This document shows positions 30,560 to 39,089 of a stretch of DNA of 64,000 nt, one piece after another. The notes under the pieces are model-generated. The model was not told the origin of the DNA. It ran no database searches and saw only the letters and a list, made by a program, of their open reading frames with translations. The translations under genes and the position numbers were made by a program. The number at the start of each line of letters is the position of its first letter. The first letter of the stretch is position 1. Origin of the DNA: Trebonia kvetii (GTDB lineage Bacteria; Actinomycetota; Actinomycetes; Streptosporangiales; Streptosporangiaceae); contig NZ_RPFW01000001.1 of NCBI RefSeq assembly GCF_007827045.1, positions 348,519 to 412,518 of the forward strand, read 5' to 3'.

Positions 30560-31747
30560 CTAGTTGGCGGCCTCCTCGTAGACGGCGACGCAGCCGACCC
30601 GCATGGCACCGCCGGGGGTGGTTGCGGACGTCGGGGAGGTGCAGCCGCACTGATTGTCCGGCCAGGTTCCGCCGAGGACCACGTCGAGGAGGATGAAGAA
30701 GTCGTGATCGATCGCCGCCTGCCAGGTCGACGTGCCCACCTGGGCTTCGGTGTAGGTGGCCTCGATACGGCCGTCCATCAGGAACTGGAGCGACTCGTCG
30801 CTCGTGTTGGTCCTGTCGATGATGACCGAGTAGGTGTGGAAGCCGGTCTGGCAAGTCGACGCTTTGTCCGGGCACGACATGAGTTCGCCGCCCAGCTGGG
30901 TTGAGCTTGAGCTGCCGAAGTGGAACGTCTGCGCAGCCTCGTTGAGGCCGTTGATGTCCTCCATCATGTCGATCTCGCCCGACTGCGGCCAGGGGCCGCC
31001 GTTTCGTATCGGCGTGCCGCCCGCCCAGAAGGCCGGCCAGTAGCCGGTGCCGTTGGCCGGGTTCGGCTGCTCGATCGAGGCGGTTATCTCCAGCTTGCCG
31101 CCAGGCGGCGCCGCGAAGTCATCGCGCGTGGTCTCGATCTCGGCCGCCGTCCACTTGCCGCCGGTGTCGTTGGCCTGCATGACCAGGTCGCCCTTGCCGT
31201 CCAGATAGGTATTGCTCGTGGAGTTGGTCTGGTTGACTTGGTCGCTGCCGAACGTGGTGCCCAGGTCATAGAACCAGTTCTGCTGCGAGGGCGCCGAGCC
31301 GGCGGGGCCGTTGAAATCGTCGGCGAACACCGTGGTGAATCCGGGCGGCGGCGACGGAGTTCCGCGGACGCCCGCAGCCGTCGCCCCTGTCGTACCCGCA
31401 GTCGCTGTCGGCACGCTGGCTGCCGGCGCCGTCGAGGCGGGCGCATGCGTGCTCGGGGCAGCATGGGAAGGAGACTGAACCGGACGTGCCGTCGCGTCCG
31501 CCGACGACCTGGAAGCGGGAAGCGTCGCCAGGATCGGCGGCGCCGCGCCCCGGCCCATCGCCCTGATCTGCGTCCACGGCGCGAAGCTCCCGCTGCTAGA
31601 TTTCAGCGACGGGATCACGACCGCGGCCAGGCAGGACACGAAGAAGACCAGCCAGACTGCCCCCAGCCAGGGTCTGGATCGTGGACTGCCCGGCGCGGGG
31701 GTGCCCGTCACCTCGCGGTCAGGACTTGCCTTCCGCGTGGAAATCAC
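30560..31747 (-). CDS. Membrane-anchored GH16 beta-glucanase (paralogue)
   Basis: 395 residues. A short basic N-terminus (STRKASPDRE), a membrane helix (about 28-48, VWLVFFVSCLAAVVIPSL), an Ala/Ser/Pro/Thr linker to about 145, then a GH16 domain (about 150-395) with GEIDMMED. It closely resembles the catalytic domains of the other two GH16 genes, so the set arose by tandem duplication. GTG 31747 has no strong ribosome-binding site, but its surroundings match those of the paralogue (AGGCCGGT upstream of the start in both). It overlaps the end of a sigma-factor remnant by 29 nt. Confidence 0.87.
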   Translation of the reverse strand: MISTRKASPDREVTGTPAPGSPRSRPWLGAVWLVFFVSCLAAVVIPSLKSSSGSFAPWTQIRAMGRGAAPPILATLPASRSSADATARPVQSPSHAAPSTHAPASTAPAASVPTATAGTTGATAAGVRGTPSPPPGFTTVFADDFNGPAGSAPSQQNWFYDLGTTFGSDQVNQTNSTSNTYLDGKGDLVMQANDTGGKWTAAEIETTRDDFAAPPGGKLEITASIEQPNPANGTGYWPAFWAGGTPIRNGGPWPQSGEIDMMEDINGLNEAAQTFHFGSSSSTQLGGELMSCPDKASTCQTGFHTYSVIIDRTNTSDESLQFLMDGRIEATYTEAQVGTSTWQAAIDHDFFILLDVVLGGTWPDNQCGCTSPTSATTPGGAMRVGCVAVYEEAAN

Positions 31748-32300
31748 GAACAGCTGACCGGCCTTTCACTCGGGGGTCCAGACGATCGCCCACCGGCAAT
31801 GCTTTCATGATCCATTCCGGTAACGTGCGGAAAGTGATCATTTGGACCCGGACGACGTTGTGCATGTAGAAGCCGAACGCCGGCTGCCCGCCGTTCACCC
31901 GCGTCCCCGCCCCAACGAGCGCCGGTACCCAGCCGGGCCGGAACGCCGTCGCGGCGAGGAACTCCCCGGCCAGGTCGCGACCCTGGTATTCGAGCGGCAG
32001 CGGCGGCATCGTGAACCAAGCGTCATCGGTCAGCAAGGTGACGACGGCCGCCACGTCGGCGGCCGCGAAGGCGGCGGTGAGCCTCCGCACCAGCCGCAGC
32101 TCGGCTGCCGACCCGGCCGCTGGCGGCGCGGCCGCGGCGCCTGGTCCTTGCTTGGCCAGCGTGCCGCGGGCGCGCTTCAGCGCGCTTGTCACTGACTCCT
32201 CGGTCGTCCCGAGAATGCCCGCGACCTCGCTCGCTCGGAATTCGAGCACGTCGCGCAGGATCAGGACGGCCCGCTGGCGTCCCGGAGGGGGTCGGGACGC
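31719..32300 (-). pseudogene. Remnant of an ECF sigma factor of the SnoaL-tailed type
   Basis: Homology begins abruptly near 32297 with RQRAVLILRDVLEF and continues through sigma region 4 (ASEVAGILGTTEESVTSALKRARGTL) and a SnoaL-like tail (LVRRLTAAFAAADVAAVVTLLTDDAWFTMPPLPLEY, GRDLAGEFL). Region 2 and the start codon are absent: the preceding sequence is unrelated and then becomes ctaB. The last 40 residues also diverge from the family. A complete protein of this class has about 290-330 residues; about 190 are recognisable here. I treat it as a decayed gene. It has no cognate anti-sigma gene here, which is normal for this class. Confidence 0.75.
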
Positions 32301-32362
32301 GGCGGGGATCCGCGGGTGCGGGCGGACGGAGCACGCACCCGTTCGGGGTAATCCTGATTTGC

Positions 32363-33328
32363 CTACCAGCGGCCTACTGGCAGCAGAGCGGCTACCGCGA
32401 CCACGGCGAACAGCAGGGTCAGGTAGCCGATCGACAGGTGGAAGAGGCGCATCGGAAAGGGCTTGGCCGCGTCGGTCTGCTGAGACACGGTGCCGTGCAG
32501 GCGGTGCGCCTCGGCGAGGAACCAGGCGCCGAGGCCGACGGCGGCGGCGGTGTAGAGCCAGCCTGCGTACGGTGCGAGTGCCAGGGTCGCGGCGACCATC
32601 AGGTAGGAGTAGACGAGGATCTTGCGGGTGACGGCGGCGGGCTTGGCCACCACCGGGAGCATCGGCACCCCGGCCGCCGCGTAGTCGTCCTTGAACTTCA
32701 TCGCGAGCGCCCAGAAGTGCGGCGGCGTCCACAGGAAGATCACCGCGAACAGCACGATCGCCGGGATCGCGACGGTGTTGGTGACGGCCGCCCAGCCGAC
32801 AAGGACGGGGAAGCAGCCCGCCGCACCGCCGATCACGATGTTGGACGGCGAACGGCGCTTGAGCAGCAGCGTGTAGACGAAGACGTAGAACAGGATCGCG
32901 GTGTCGGCGAGGATCGCCGACAGCCAGTTGGCGGCCAGGCCCAGCGTCGCCGTCGCGGCCGCGCCGAGCACGATGCCCCAGATCAGCGCCTCGGTCGGCT
33001 TGACCATGCCCTGCTTGTTGACGAGCGGCCGGCGCGAGGTGCGCTTCATCACCGCGTCGATATCGCGGTCGATGTAGCAGTTGATGGTGTTCGCGCTGCC
33101 GGCGGCGAGGGTGCCGCCGATCAGCGTGGCGAGGACGAGTTTGACAGACGGGAGCCCGCGCTGTGCGAGCAGCATGGTCGGCACCGTGGTGACGAGCAGC
33201 AGCTCGATGATCCGCGGCTTGGTCAGGGCGACCAGCGCCCCGGCCACCGCCCGGGGGTGGCGCCGGGCCGCAGGCTGGCCAGCCGCACGGCCAGCCTGCG
33301 CCGCGAGCGCCGCGGGAGAGGGAGTCAC
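32363..33328 (-). CDS. ctaB: Protoheme IX farnesyltransferase (haem O synthase)
   Basis: 321 residues with about nine membrane helices. It attaches farnesyl to haem b to give haem o, the precursor of haem a for the oxidase encoded upstream. The prenyl-diphosphate-binding motif [15 protein letters not shown] (about 82-96) is intact, followed by RPL and, later, the family's [18 protein letters not shown] signature (about 205). GTG 33328 overlaps the small membrane-protein stop by one base (TAGTG). The first 30 residues are Ala/Arg-rich and cytoplasmic. Last gene of the cta operon. Confidence 0.96.
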   Translation of the reverse strand: MTPSPAALAAQAGRAAGQPAARRHPRAVAGALVALTKPRIIELLLVTTVPTMLLAQRGLPSVKLVLATLIGGTLAAGSANTINCYIDRDIDAVMKRTSRRPLVNKQGMVKPTEALIWGIVLGAAATATLGLAANWLSAILADTAILFYVFVYTLLLKRRSPSNIVIGGAAGCFPVLVGWAAVTNTVAIPAIVLFAVIFLWTPPHFWALAMKFKDDYAAAGVPMLPVVAKPAAVTRKILVYSYLMVAATLALAPYAGWLYTAAAVGLGAWFLAEAHRLHGTVSQQTDAAKPFPMRLFHLSIGYLTLLFAVVAVAALLPVGRW

Positions 33329-33654
33329 TACTCCCCCGCCTCCGGTTCGGCGTTCGTTCCAGATCCCGGTCCGCCGGTGATCCCGGGTCCGGTGCCGACC
33401 TCCGGGTCGGCAATCAGCTCCGACGCCGGGGCCGCGACCGGGGGCGCGGGGACCGGGCCGGGCTCTCTAGTGCCAAGCGAGGTGAACGGGGCGGTGGCCA
33501 GGTACTTCAGCCTCGCACCGGAGTGCCTTGCCCGGAACAGGTAGTACAGCGCGACCGAGGCCGCGATGAACGCGCCCATCGGAAGGGCGAAGGTCATGAT
33601 CGTCCCGCCGAAGTACATCGCGGGACCGTCCGCCAGTTGCGACACGGTTGTCAT
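33328..33654 (-). CDS. Small membrane protein of the cytochrome oxidase operon
   Basis: 108 residues. One membrane helix (about 16-38, [24 protein letters not shown]) with a short N-terminus, then a basic stretch and a Pro/Gly/Ala/Glu-rich tail. Position and size suggest a small oxidase subunit or assembly partner, comparable to the subunit IV-like proteins in actinobacterial oxidases, but the sequence is not that of CtaF. It lies 9 bp after ctaE and overlaps ctaB by 1 nt, so it is co-translated. Role inferred from context only. Confidence 0.75.
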   Translation of the reverse strand: MTTVSQLADGPAMYFGGTIMTFALPMGAFIAASVALYYLFRARHSGARLKYLATAPFTSLGTREPGPVPAPPVAAPASELIADPEVGTGPGITGGPGSGTNAEPEAGE

Positions 33655-33663
33655 TCCTCCAGC

Positions 33664-34332
33664 TCAGCGCACGTAGAACAGTAGCCAGAATATGAACGTG
33701 ACGATGGCGAGGTAGTTCCACACCACCGTGAAGGCGCTCAGCCCCGACTGGAATCGCTGCACCTCATACGCCTGCGCGTAGGTGGGCGGCTGCTCCACGA
33801 AGGAGATGGCGGGGATGTTCCTCGACCGTGCGACCAGGATCTCCAGCCAGATCATCGCACCCAGCCAGGTGACGAGCGCCACCGGGTAGAACCCGACGAA
33901 GACGCTGGCGAAGCCCGACTGGCCGGGCTGGAACGGCAGGTTGAGCAGCTCGACGAGCTGCAGCGCCACTGCCGCGAGTCCGAAGACCAGCGCGACGGCC
34001 GCCGTGACGAACCAGTCGCCCTTCTTGCCGCCCTTGATCCGCTGCAGGCCGACGGTCTGGATGACCGCGCTGACCACGATCAGGCCCGTGATCGCCTCGC
34101 CGTAGTGGTTCGACGGGATCCGCGTCGAGCTCGGCAGCCACATGCCGTGGCCGTTCGACGAGAACAGGTAGAAGTAGGCGAAGGCGAACGCGCCGAACAG
34201 GAACGACAGCGCTCCGATCGCCAGCCTGCTGCCCGTCCACGCCGCGTTGAGCGCCGCCTCATGGTAGTAGGCATTCTCTTCGGTCGCCCGGACAGCGGCC
34301 TCGCCGCTGCCCGGGGCAGTGATTTCCGCCAT
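33664..34332 (-). CDS. ctaE: Cytochrome c oxidase subunit III
   Basis: 222 residues with five predicted membrane helices, as in actinobacterial COX3: first near 35-58 (LAIGALSFLFGAFAFAYFYLF), then about 80-97, 105-130, 145-165 and 200-220. The COX3 signatures WLPSSTRIP and, in helix 4, FYPVALVTWLGAMIW are recognisable, though the protein is more diverged than mycobacterial CtaE. It follows ctaD by 4 bp. It stabilises the catalytic core and takes part in proton uptake. Confidence 0.88.
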   Translation of the reverse strand: MAEITAPGSGEAAVRATEENAYYHEAALNAAWTGSRLAIGALSFLFGAFAFAYFYLFSSNGHGMWLPSSTRIPSNHYGEAITGLIVVSAVIQTVGLQRIKGGKKGDWFVTAAVALVFGLAAVALQLVELLNLPFQPGQSGFASVFVGFYPVALVTWLGAMIWLEILVARSRNIPAISFVEQPPTYAQAYEVQRFQSGLSAFTVVWNYLAIVTFIFWLLFYVR

Positions 34333-34336
34333 CTGT

Positions 34337-36340
34337 CTAGGCCTCCGATCCGGTGCTTGCCGCGCCGGCCAGGACCGGCGGCGCCAGAGAGCCGTCGATC
34401 ACGCCGGCCGGCGGATGCAGGTCCGCCACCGGCAGCGCGTCCGGGTCGCCGTACTCGTACGGGCCGGCCAGGACCACCGGGATGTACTCGAAGTTGTCGG
34501 CCGGGGGCGGGCTCGGCACCTGCCACTCCAGGCCGCGTGACTGCCACGGGTTCGCCGCCGCCGGCTTGCGCCAGACCACCGTGGACATCACGAAGTTGAA
34601 GATGAACACGCACATCGACCCGCCGAGGCAGAACGCGGAGATGCTCACCCAGTCGTTCAGCGTCTGCAGGTTGGCGGCGTACTCGAAGACCCTTCGCGGC
34701 TGGCCGAGCATTCCCGCCGCGAACAGCGGCATGAACGTCGAGTTGAACGCGATGAACATCGTCCAGAAGTGGATTTTGCCAAGGCGCTCGTTCATGGTGA
34801 CGCCCATGACCTTCGGCAGCCAGTAGTAGATGCCGCCGAAGAACGCGAAGATCAGGCCGCCCATGATCGTGTAGTGGAAGTGCGCCATCACGAAGAAGCT
34901 GCCGTGCGCGGTGGTGTCGGCAGGAACGTCGCTCAGGAATACTCCGGAAATCCCGCCGAACAGGAAGTTCACGAAGAACGCGATCGAGAACAGCATCGGC
35001 ACCGTCAGCCGGAGCTTCGCCTTCCAGAAGGTGCCCATCGCCACCAGGAAGATGAACCCGGTCGGGATCGAGATCAGCTCTGTCGTCAGCATGAACAGCG
35101 GCCGCATGTCCGGGTCCATGCCGGAGTCGAACAGGTGGTGCTGCCACACGAAGAACGACAGGATCGCGACGCCGAACATGCCGGCCACGCTGATCTTGTA
35201 CCCGAACAGCGGCTTCCTGGTGAAGACCGGGATCAGCTCGGACACGATGCCGAATCCTGGCAGCGCCAGGATGTAGACCTCGGGATGCCCGAAGAACCAG
35301 AACAGGTCCTGGTACAGATAGCCAGACCCGCCTAGCTGGTCGATGAAGAACGCGGTCTGCGCCGTCCGGTCGGTGATGATCATGTACATGCCGCCGACGA
35401 GCACGGGCGCGGCGAGCACCAGCAGGAACGCCGTGGTCAGCATCGCCCAGACGAAGACGGGCAGCCGGGACCAGCGCATGCCTGGCGCCCGGTAGCAGAT
35501 AATCGTGACGATCATGTTGAAGCCGGCCAGGATGATCGAGACGCCCATCAGGCCGAAGGCGAACGCGTACCCGTCCATGCCCACGCCGGCCTGGATGGAC
35601 AGCGGCGCGTAGCCGGTCCAGCCGGTCGGGAACCCGCCGTCGAGGAAGGCCGAGAGCAGGATCAGGTACGCGGCCGGCGTGAGCCAGAAGCTCAGCGCCT
35701 CGAGCCGCGGGAACGCCACCCGCTTAGAGCCGATCATGAGCGGCACCAGGTAGTTTCCGAACGGGCCGACGATGACCGAAGTCATCATCATCATCATCAT
35801 GGTGCCGTGCTCGCCGACCACCTGGAGGTACATGGTCGGCGACATCACGTGGTAGCTAGGTGACAGCAGCTCGGTCCTGATCGCGATCGCCAGAAGGCCG
35901 CCGGTGAAGAAGTAGATCAGCATGCCGAACAGGTACTGCAGGCCCACTACCTTGTGGTCCAGCGTGAACCTGAAGTACTTCGCCACGCCTTTGCCGTTGA
36001 CGTGACCCTCGTGGAGAGGGACGTTCCTGTTCAGCGGCCTGCCGAGCATCTGGCGGAACAGGTCGTTGAATACGCCGAGCCCGATCAGCCAGCCAAGGAC
36101 GAGGAAGGCGTAGCCGAGTACGATCGCCGTGTCGTTGCTGTCTGCCGCGCCACCGCCCGTCGCCGTGAAGCTCGGGGTCATGTAGTTGCCGAGCCAGTGG
36201 CCGATGGGATATCCGATCACGGCCCCGAGGATCGCGGTGAAGATGTTGGGGCGCAGCCACCAGGAGCGCTCCCTGGGGATGGCACCCGGCCCGCCGCCGC
36301 CGGGGATCTGGGCACTCTCCGGCTGGGTTTCGATAGCCAT
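34337..36340 (-). CDS. ctaD: Cytochrome c oxidase subunit I with N-terminal two-helix extension
   Basis: 667 residues, about 90-110 longer at the N-terminus than usual COX1. The extension carries two membrane helices (about 33-53 and 72-92). The 12-helix core starts near 120. Metal ligands are seen: His178 in GEHGT (haem a), the GHPEVYILALPG His and Tyr (CuB and cross-link), WQHHLF (CuB) and MAHFHYTIMGG (haems a3 and a). Directly after His178 there is a run of six Met (181-186), encoded by an (ATG)6 tract. ATG 36340 has AAAGGAG and GAGGT upstream. It catalyses O2 reduction coupled to proton pumping. It is 20 bp downstream of ctaC. Confidence 0.96.
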   Translation of the reverse strand: MAIETQPESAQIPGGGGPGAIPRERSWWLRPNIFTAILGAVIGYPIGHWLGNYMTPSFTATGGGAADSNDTAIVLGYAFLVLGWLIGLGVFNDLFRQMLGRPLNRNVPLHEGHVNGKGVAKYFRFTLDHKVVGLQYLFGMLIYFFTGGLLAIAIRTELLSPSYHVMSPTMYLQVVGEHGTMMMMMMTSVIVGPFGNYLVPLMIGSKRVAFPRLEALSFWLTPAAYLILLSAFLDGGFPTGWTGYAPLSIQAGVGMDGYAFAFGLMGVSIILAGFNMIVTIICYRAPGMRWSRLPVFVWAMLTTAFLLVLAAPVLVGGMYMIITDRTAQTAFFIDQLGGSGYLYQDLFWFFGHPEVYILALPGFGIVSELIPVFTRKPLFGYKISVAGMFGVAILSFFVWQHHLFDSGMDPDMRPLFMLTTELISIPTGFIFLVAMGTFWKAKLRLTVPMLFSIAFFVNFLFGGISGVFLSDVPADTTAHGSFFVMAHFHYTIMGGLIFAFFGGIYYWLPKVMGVTMNERLGKIHFWTMFIAFNSTFMPLFAAGMLGQPRRVFEYAANLQTLNDWVSISAFCLGGSMCVFIFNFVMSTVVWRKPAAANPWQSRGLEWQVPSPPPADNFEYIPVVLAGPYEYGDPDALPVADLHPPAGVIDGSLAPPVLAGAASTGSEA
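35783..35800 (-). repeat. (ATG)6 microsatellite in ctaD
   Basis: Six consecutive ATG codons on the coding strand give Met181-186 in the second core helix, beside the haem a histidine. A trinucleotide tract like this is rare in a 70% GC coding sequence. Confidence 0.9.
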
Positions 36341-36360
36341 GGGGTTACCTCGCTCCTTTC

Positions 36361-37338
36361 CTACGGCTGTTCCGGGTCGGCCGGGTTGTAGTAACCGCCG
36401 CCGGCGCTGGTCAGGCCGAGGGCCTGGTTGATCTTGCCCGCGGGGATGTTGGTCGGGTCGTAGGTGAGCGCGTAAGGCGGCAGGATCTTGGTGACGGCCG
36501 CCAGCTTGACCTGCGACGCCTTCGTCCATGCCAGGAAGTCCGAGTCGCTCATCACCTGACCCGTGTCGTACATCGCGCCGTGCCAGATCCCGCACAGCTC
36601 GGCGCACCGGACCTGGAAGTAGCCGGTCGCCTTCGGCGTGGTGTACGCGACGTTGTTCACACCCGGGTTCGCGTCGGCCTTCACGCCGAGCGTGTAGGCC
36701 CAGAAGGAGTGGATGACATCCAGCGAGGTGACGTTGAACTGCACTGGCTGGCCGACCGGGAGCGCGAGCTCGGTGGTCTCGAAGCCGCCGAACTGCGGGT
36801 AGCGGTACGTCCACGCCCACTGCTGGCCGATCACCTGGACCTGCAGCACGTTATTGGAGTTCGGCGTCCACGAGGTGAGCGACGCGGCCGGCGGTATGCC
36901 GTTCTTGAAGACCGGCTGCGGGCCCTGTCCAGCGCCTGCGCCGGCCGGGACAAACAGCTCGATCGTCCCGTAGACGGCAAGGCTCAGCACGATCGCGGAG
37001 GTGCCGATGATCCAGGTCGCCTGGACCTTCGTGTTGCCGTGGATCGGCGCGGCGTCGGTCTCGTCACCCGGCTTCTGCCGCCAGAAGGCAATCGCCCAGC
37101 CGAAGTACAGCAGCACGCCGACCACCACCGGAGTGGCTATCGTGCCGAGGACCGTGATGTCGGTCTGCTGGCTCGCCGCCTGCTCAGAGGCGCGCCCGGG
37201 GGGCATGTGCGGCCCCAGGACAAGCGCCACGAGCAGGCACCCGATGACGCTGAGGACGATCCACGTGACCAGCAGCCACAGGGTGTCCCTTCGCCCGCCT
37301 TCGGCAGCTGGCGTGGCGGTTGACGCGTCGGCGGCCAT
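36361..37338 (-). CDS. ctaC: Cytochrome c oxidase subunit II (CuA subunit)
   Basis: 325 residues from ATG 37338. Membrane helices near 18-42, 62-88 and 108-132 precede the cupredoxin domain (about 165-270). The CuA site is complete: DVIHSFWAY supplies the first His, and CAELCGIWHGAM the two Cys, the second His, the bridging Glu and the Met. It has no lipobox, unlike many actinobacterial subunits II. It overlaps the upstream cupredoxin gene as TGATG. It takes electrons from cytochrome c (or the bcc complex) and passes them to haem a. Confidence 0.96.
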   Translation of the reverse strand: MAADASTATPAAEGGRRDTLWLLVTWIVLSVIGCLLVALVLGPHMPPGRASEQAASQQTDITVLGTIATPVVVGVLLYFGWAIAFWRQKPGDETDAAPIHGNTKVQATWIIGTSAIVLSLAVYGTIELFVPAGAGAGQGPQPVFKNGIPPAASLTSWTPNSNNVLQVQVIGQQWAWTYRYPQFGGFETTELALPVGQPVQFNVTSLDVIHSFWAYTLGVKADANPGVNNVAYTTPKATGYFQVRCAELCGIWHGAMYDTGQVMSDSDFLAWTKASQVKLAAVTKILPPYALTYDPTNIPAGKINQALGLTSAGGGYYNPADPEQP

Positions 37339-38069
37339 CAGGCCTCCACCTCCATCTGGCCCATCATCCAGCCCGGCGCGGCCATCGGGCCGCCGTTGCC
37401 GTCCACGTAACCGCCGCCGCACGGCACGAAGCACTGCCAGCGGAAGGTGCCGCCCGTCTTGGGTGTCTTGAAGCTGAAGGTCACGATGGAGTGCGGCGCG
37501 TTACCGGTGGCCGCGTCGTTCCCCACACACGGACTTACGGCGCACAGGTTGTTGTTTTCATCGACCGTCGGCGGCGACGCGACAGGCACGTTGACGCCGA
37601 GTCCGGGGATCGCGAACGTGTGCTGCACCGAGCAGTCCGCCCACGAGTCGAAGGTCGACACCGGCGTCACCGGGGAGGTCTTCCCCTTGTTGTAGATGGA
37701 GAGGTGCTCGACGTCGCCTACGACGCCGGCGACCCGTCCCCAGAGCGGGTTGCGCAGCGGAGTGCACCCGTCGTACCCCAGGATCGTCACGTTGATCCTG
37801 GTGTTGGCGGGGACTTCGAAGTACGTCGTGTGTTCAAACTGGCCGGTTGCCGGGTTCTTGATGAAATACGAGACCCAGTCGGGCTTATTCGACGTCGTCG
37901 TCTGAGGCGTGGTCATCAGCGTGATGTCTACCGCGCCGTTCTTCGCGTACGGAGCGTAATTCTCAACAGGCGGCTGCTCGCCGATGATATGGAATGCAAC
38001 GAAAGCCACGCCCGCGACAACCGCTAGGAAGGCGACCACCAAGGCCGCCACCCGAGCCGGTAGTGACAC
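37338..38069 (-). CDS. Membrane-anchored COX2-like cupredoxin with altered CuA ligands
   Basis: 243 residues from GTG 38069, chosen because GAGGTGG lies 6 nt upstream; the GTG at 38132 would add 21 residues with no ribosome-binding site. One membrane helix (about 6-29) precedes an exported domain. HTFAIPGLGVNV (His150) matches the HSFWAYTLGVKAD segment of the neighbouring subunit II, and CFVPCGGGY (Cys213, Cys217) matches CAELCGIWH, but the second CuA His is Tyr221. A possible Met ligand follows in GWMMGQM. First gene of the cta operon. It may be an electron donor to, or a metallochaperone for, the oxidase, with a mononuclear or unusual copper site. I do not know a characterised homologue. 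Confidence 0.75.
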   Translation of the reverse strand: MSLPARVAALVVAFLAVVAGVAFVAFHIIGEQPPVENYAPYAKNGAVDITLMTTPQTTTSNKPDWVSYFIKNPATGQFEHTTYFEVPANTRINVTILGYDGCTPLRNPLWGRVAGVVGDVEHLSIYNKGKTSPVTPVSTFDSWADCSVQHTFAIPGLGVNVPVASPPTVDENNNLCAVSPCVGNDAATGNAPHSIVTFSFKTPKTGGTFRWQCFVPCGGGYVDGNGGPMAAPGWMMGQMEVEA

Positions 38070-38339
38070 CGGATACCACCTCGTTCCCGCGCAGGTTTGC
38101 TCACTTACGCCCCTGATGGTGATGGCGGTCACAGTGCAGTAGCAACACTCACGCCCATGGATGACAAAATTGTCATGCGGGTCCTGATGGCCAACCAGCG
38201 TCGCCTGTGCGAGTCTTCGCAGCAGATTTACAATCGATTGCGCCGCTTTCAGGTAACAAGTGCGATACGGCGGGCCGCACCAAGTTGACCCCAGAAAAGG
38301 TCACAGACACCATCAAGAGGACACTGATCGGTCAGGCAG

Positions 38340-39089
38340 GTGAACGTGGCACCTCTGGGGCGGATCCTCATCGTCGACGACGAGCCCAAGATCCGTTCGT
38401 TTGTCGGCCGGGCGCTGGCAGCCGCCGGTTACACGCCCGAGTCGGCGGGCAGCGGCGCGGAAGCCGTGCGCAGCTGCGGCGCGAACCGCTACGACCTGGT
38501 CATACTCGACCTGGTGATGCCGGACATGGACGGCAGGCAGGTGCTGCGGGAACTGCTGTCCTGTCGGCCAGACCAGGCCGTGATCGTGCTGTCCTGCGTG
38601 GCGGACGTGGCCGCCAAGGTCGACCTGCTCGAGCGGGGCGCCCAGGACTACCTGACCAAGCCGTTCTCCCTCGCCGAACTGCTCGCCAGGGTCCGCGTCC
38701 GGCTGCGCGACGAGGCGCACGAGGCCGGGGGCCCCGGCCTCGCGGAGCCCCGCCCGCTGATGCCGCCGCTCACCGCGCCGCGGCACTCGGGCACCGCGGT
38801 CGGCGAGGTCATCAAGGCCGGCCACGTCATGCTGGACGTGGGGCGGCTAGTCGCGGACATCGGGCACGGGCCGGTCCCCCTGACGAGGTTGGAGTTCCTG
38901 CTGCTACGCGAGCTCGCCGAGCACGCGGGCGAGTCGGTGTCGAAGGGCAGGCTGCTCGCCTCCGTCTGGGGATACGACTTCGATCCCGGTTCCAATGTGG
39001 TCGACGTGTGCGTCCGCCGGATCCGTTCGAAGCTCGGCTTCGAGCTGATCAAGACGGTGCGGGGTGAGGGCTATCAGCTCGTCTCTTAG
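38340..39089 (+). CDS. OmpR-family response regulator
   Basis: 249 residues from GTG 38340. The receiver (7-122) has IVDDEPK, the phosphoacceptor in LVILDLVMPDMDG, and LTKPFS. A Gly/Pro-rich linker of about 35 residues is longer than usual; the winged helix (about 150-249) follows, with LTRLEFLLLREL and IKTVRGEGYQL. It is divergent from the cytochrome oxidase operon, about 270 bp apart, and overlaps its kinase gene by 26 nt. The oxidase operon and the downstream TlpA/HtrA genes are candidate targets. Confidence 0.93.
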   Translation: MNVAPLGRILIVDDEPKIRSFVGRALAAAGYTPESAGSGAEAVRSCGANRYDLVILDLVMPDMDGRQVLRELLSCRPDQAVIVLSCVADVAAKVDLLERGAQDYLTKPFSLAELLARVRVRLRDEAHEAGGPGLAEPRPLMPPLTAPRHSGTAVGEVIKAGHVMLDVGRLVADIGHGPVPLTRLEFLLLRELAEHAGESVSKGRLLASVWGYDFDPGSNVVDVCVRRIRSKLGFELIKTVRGEGYQLVS

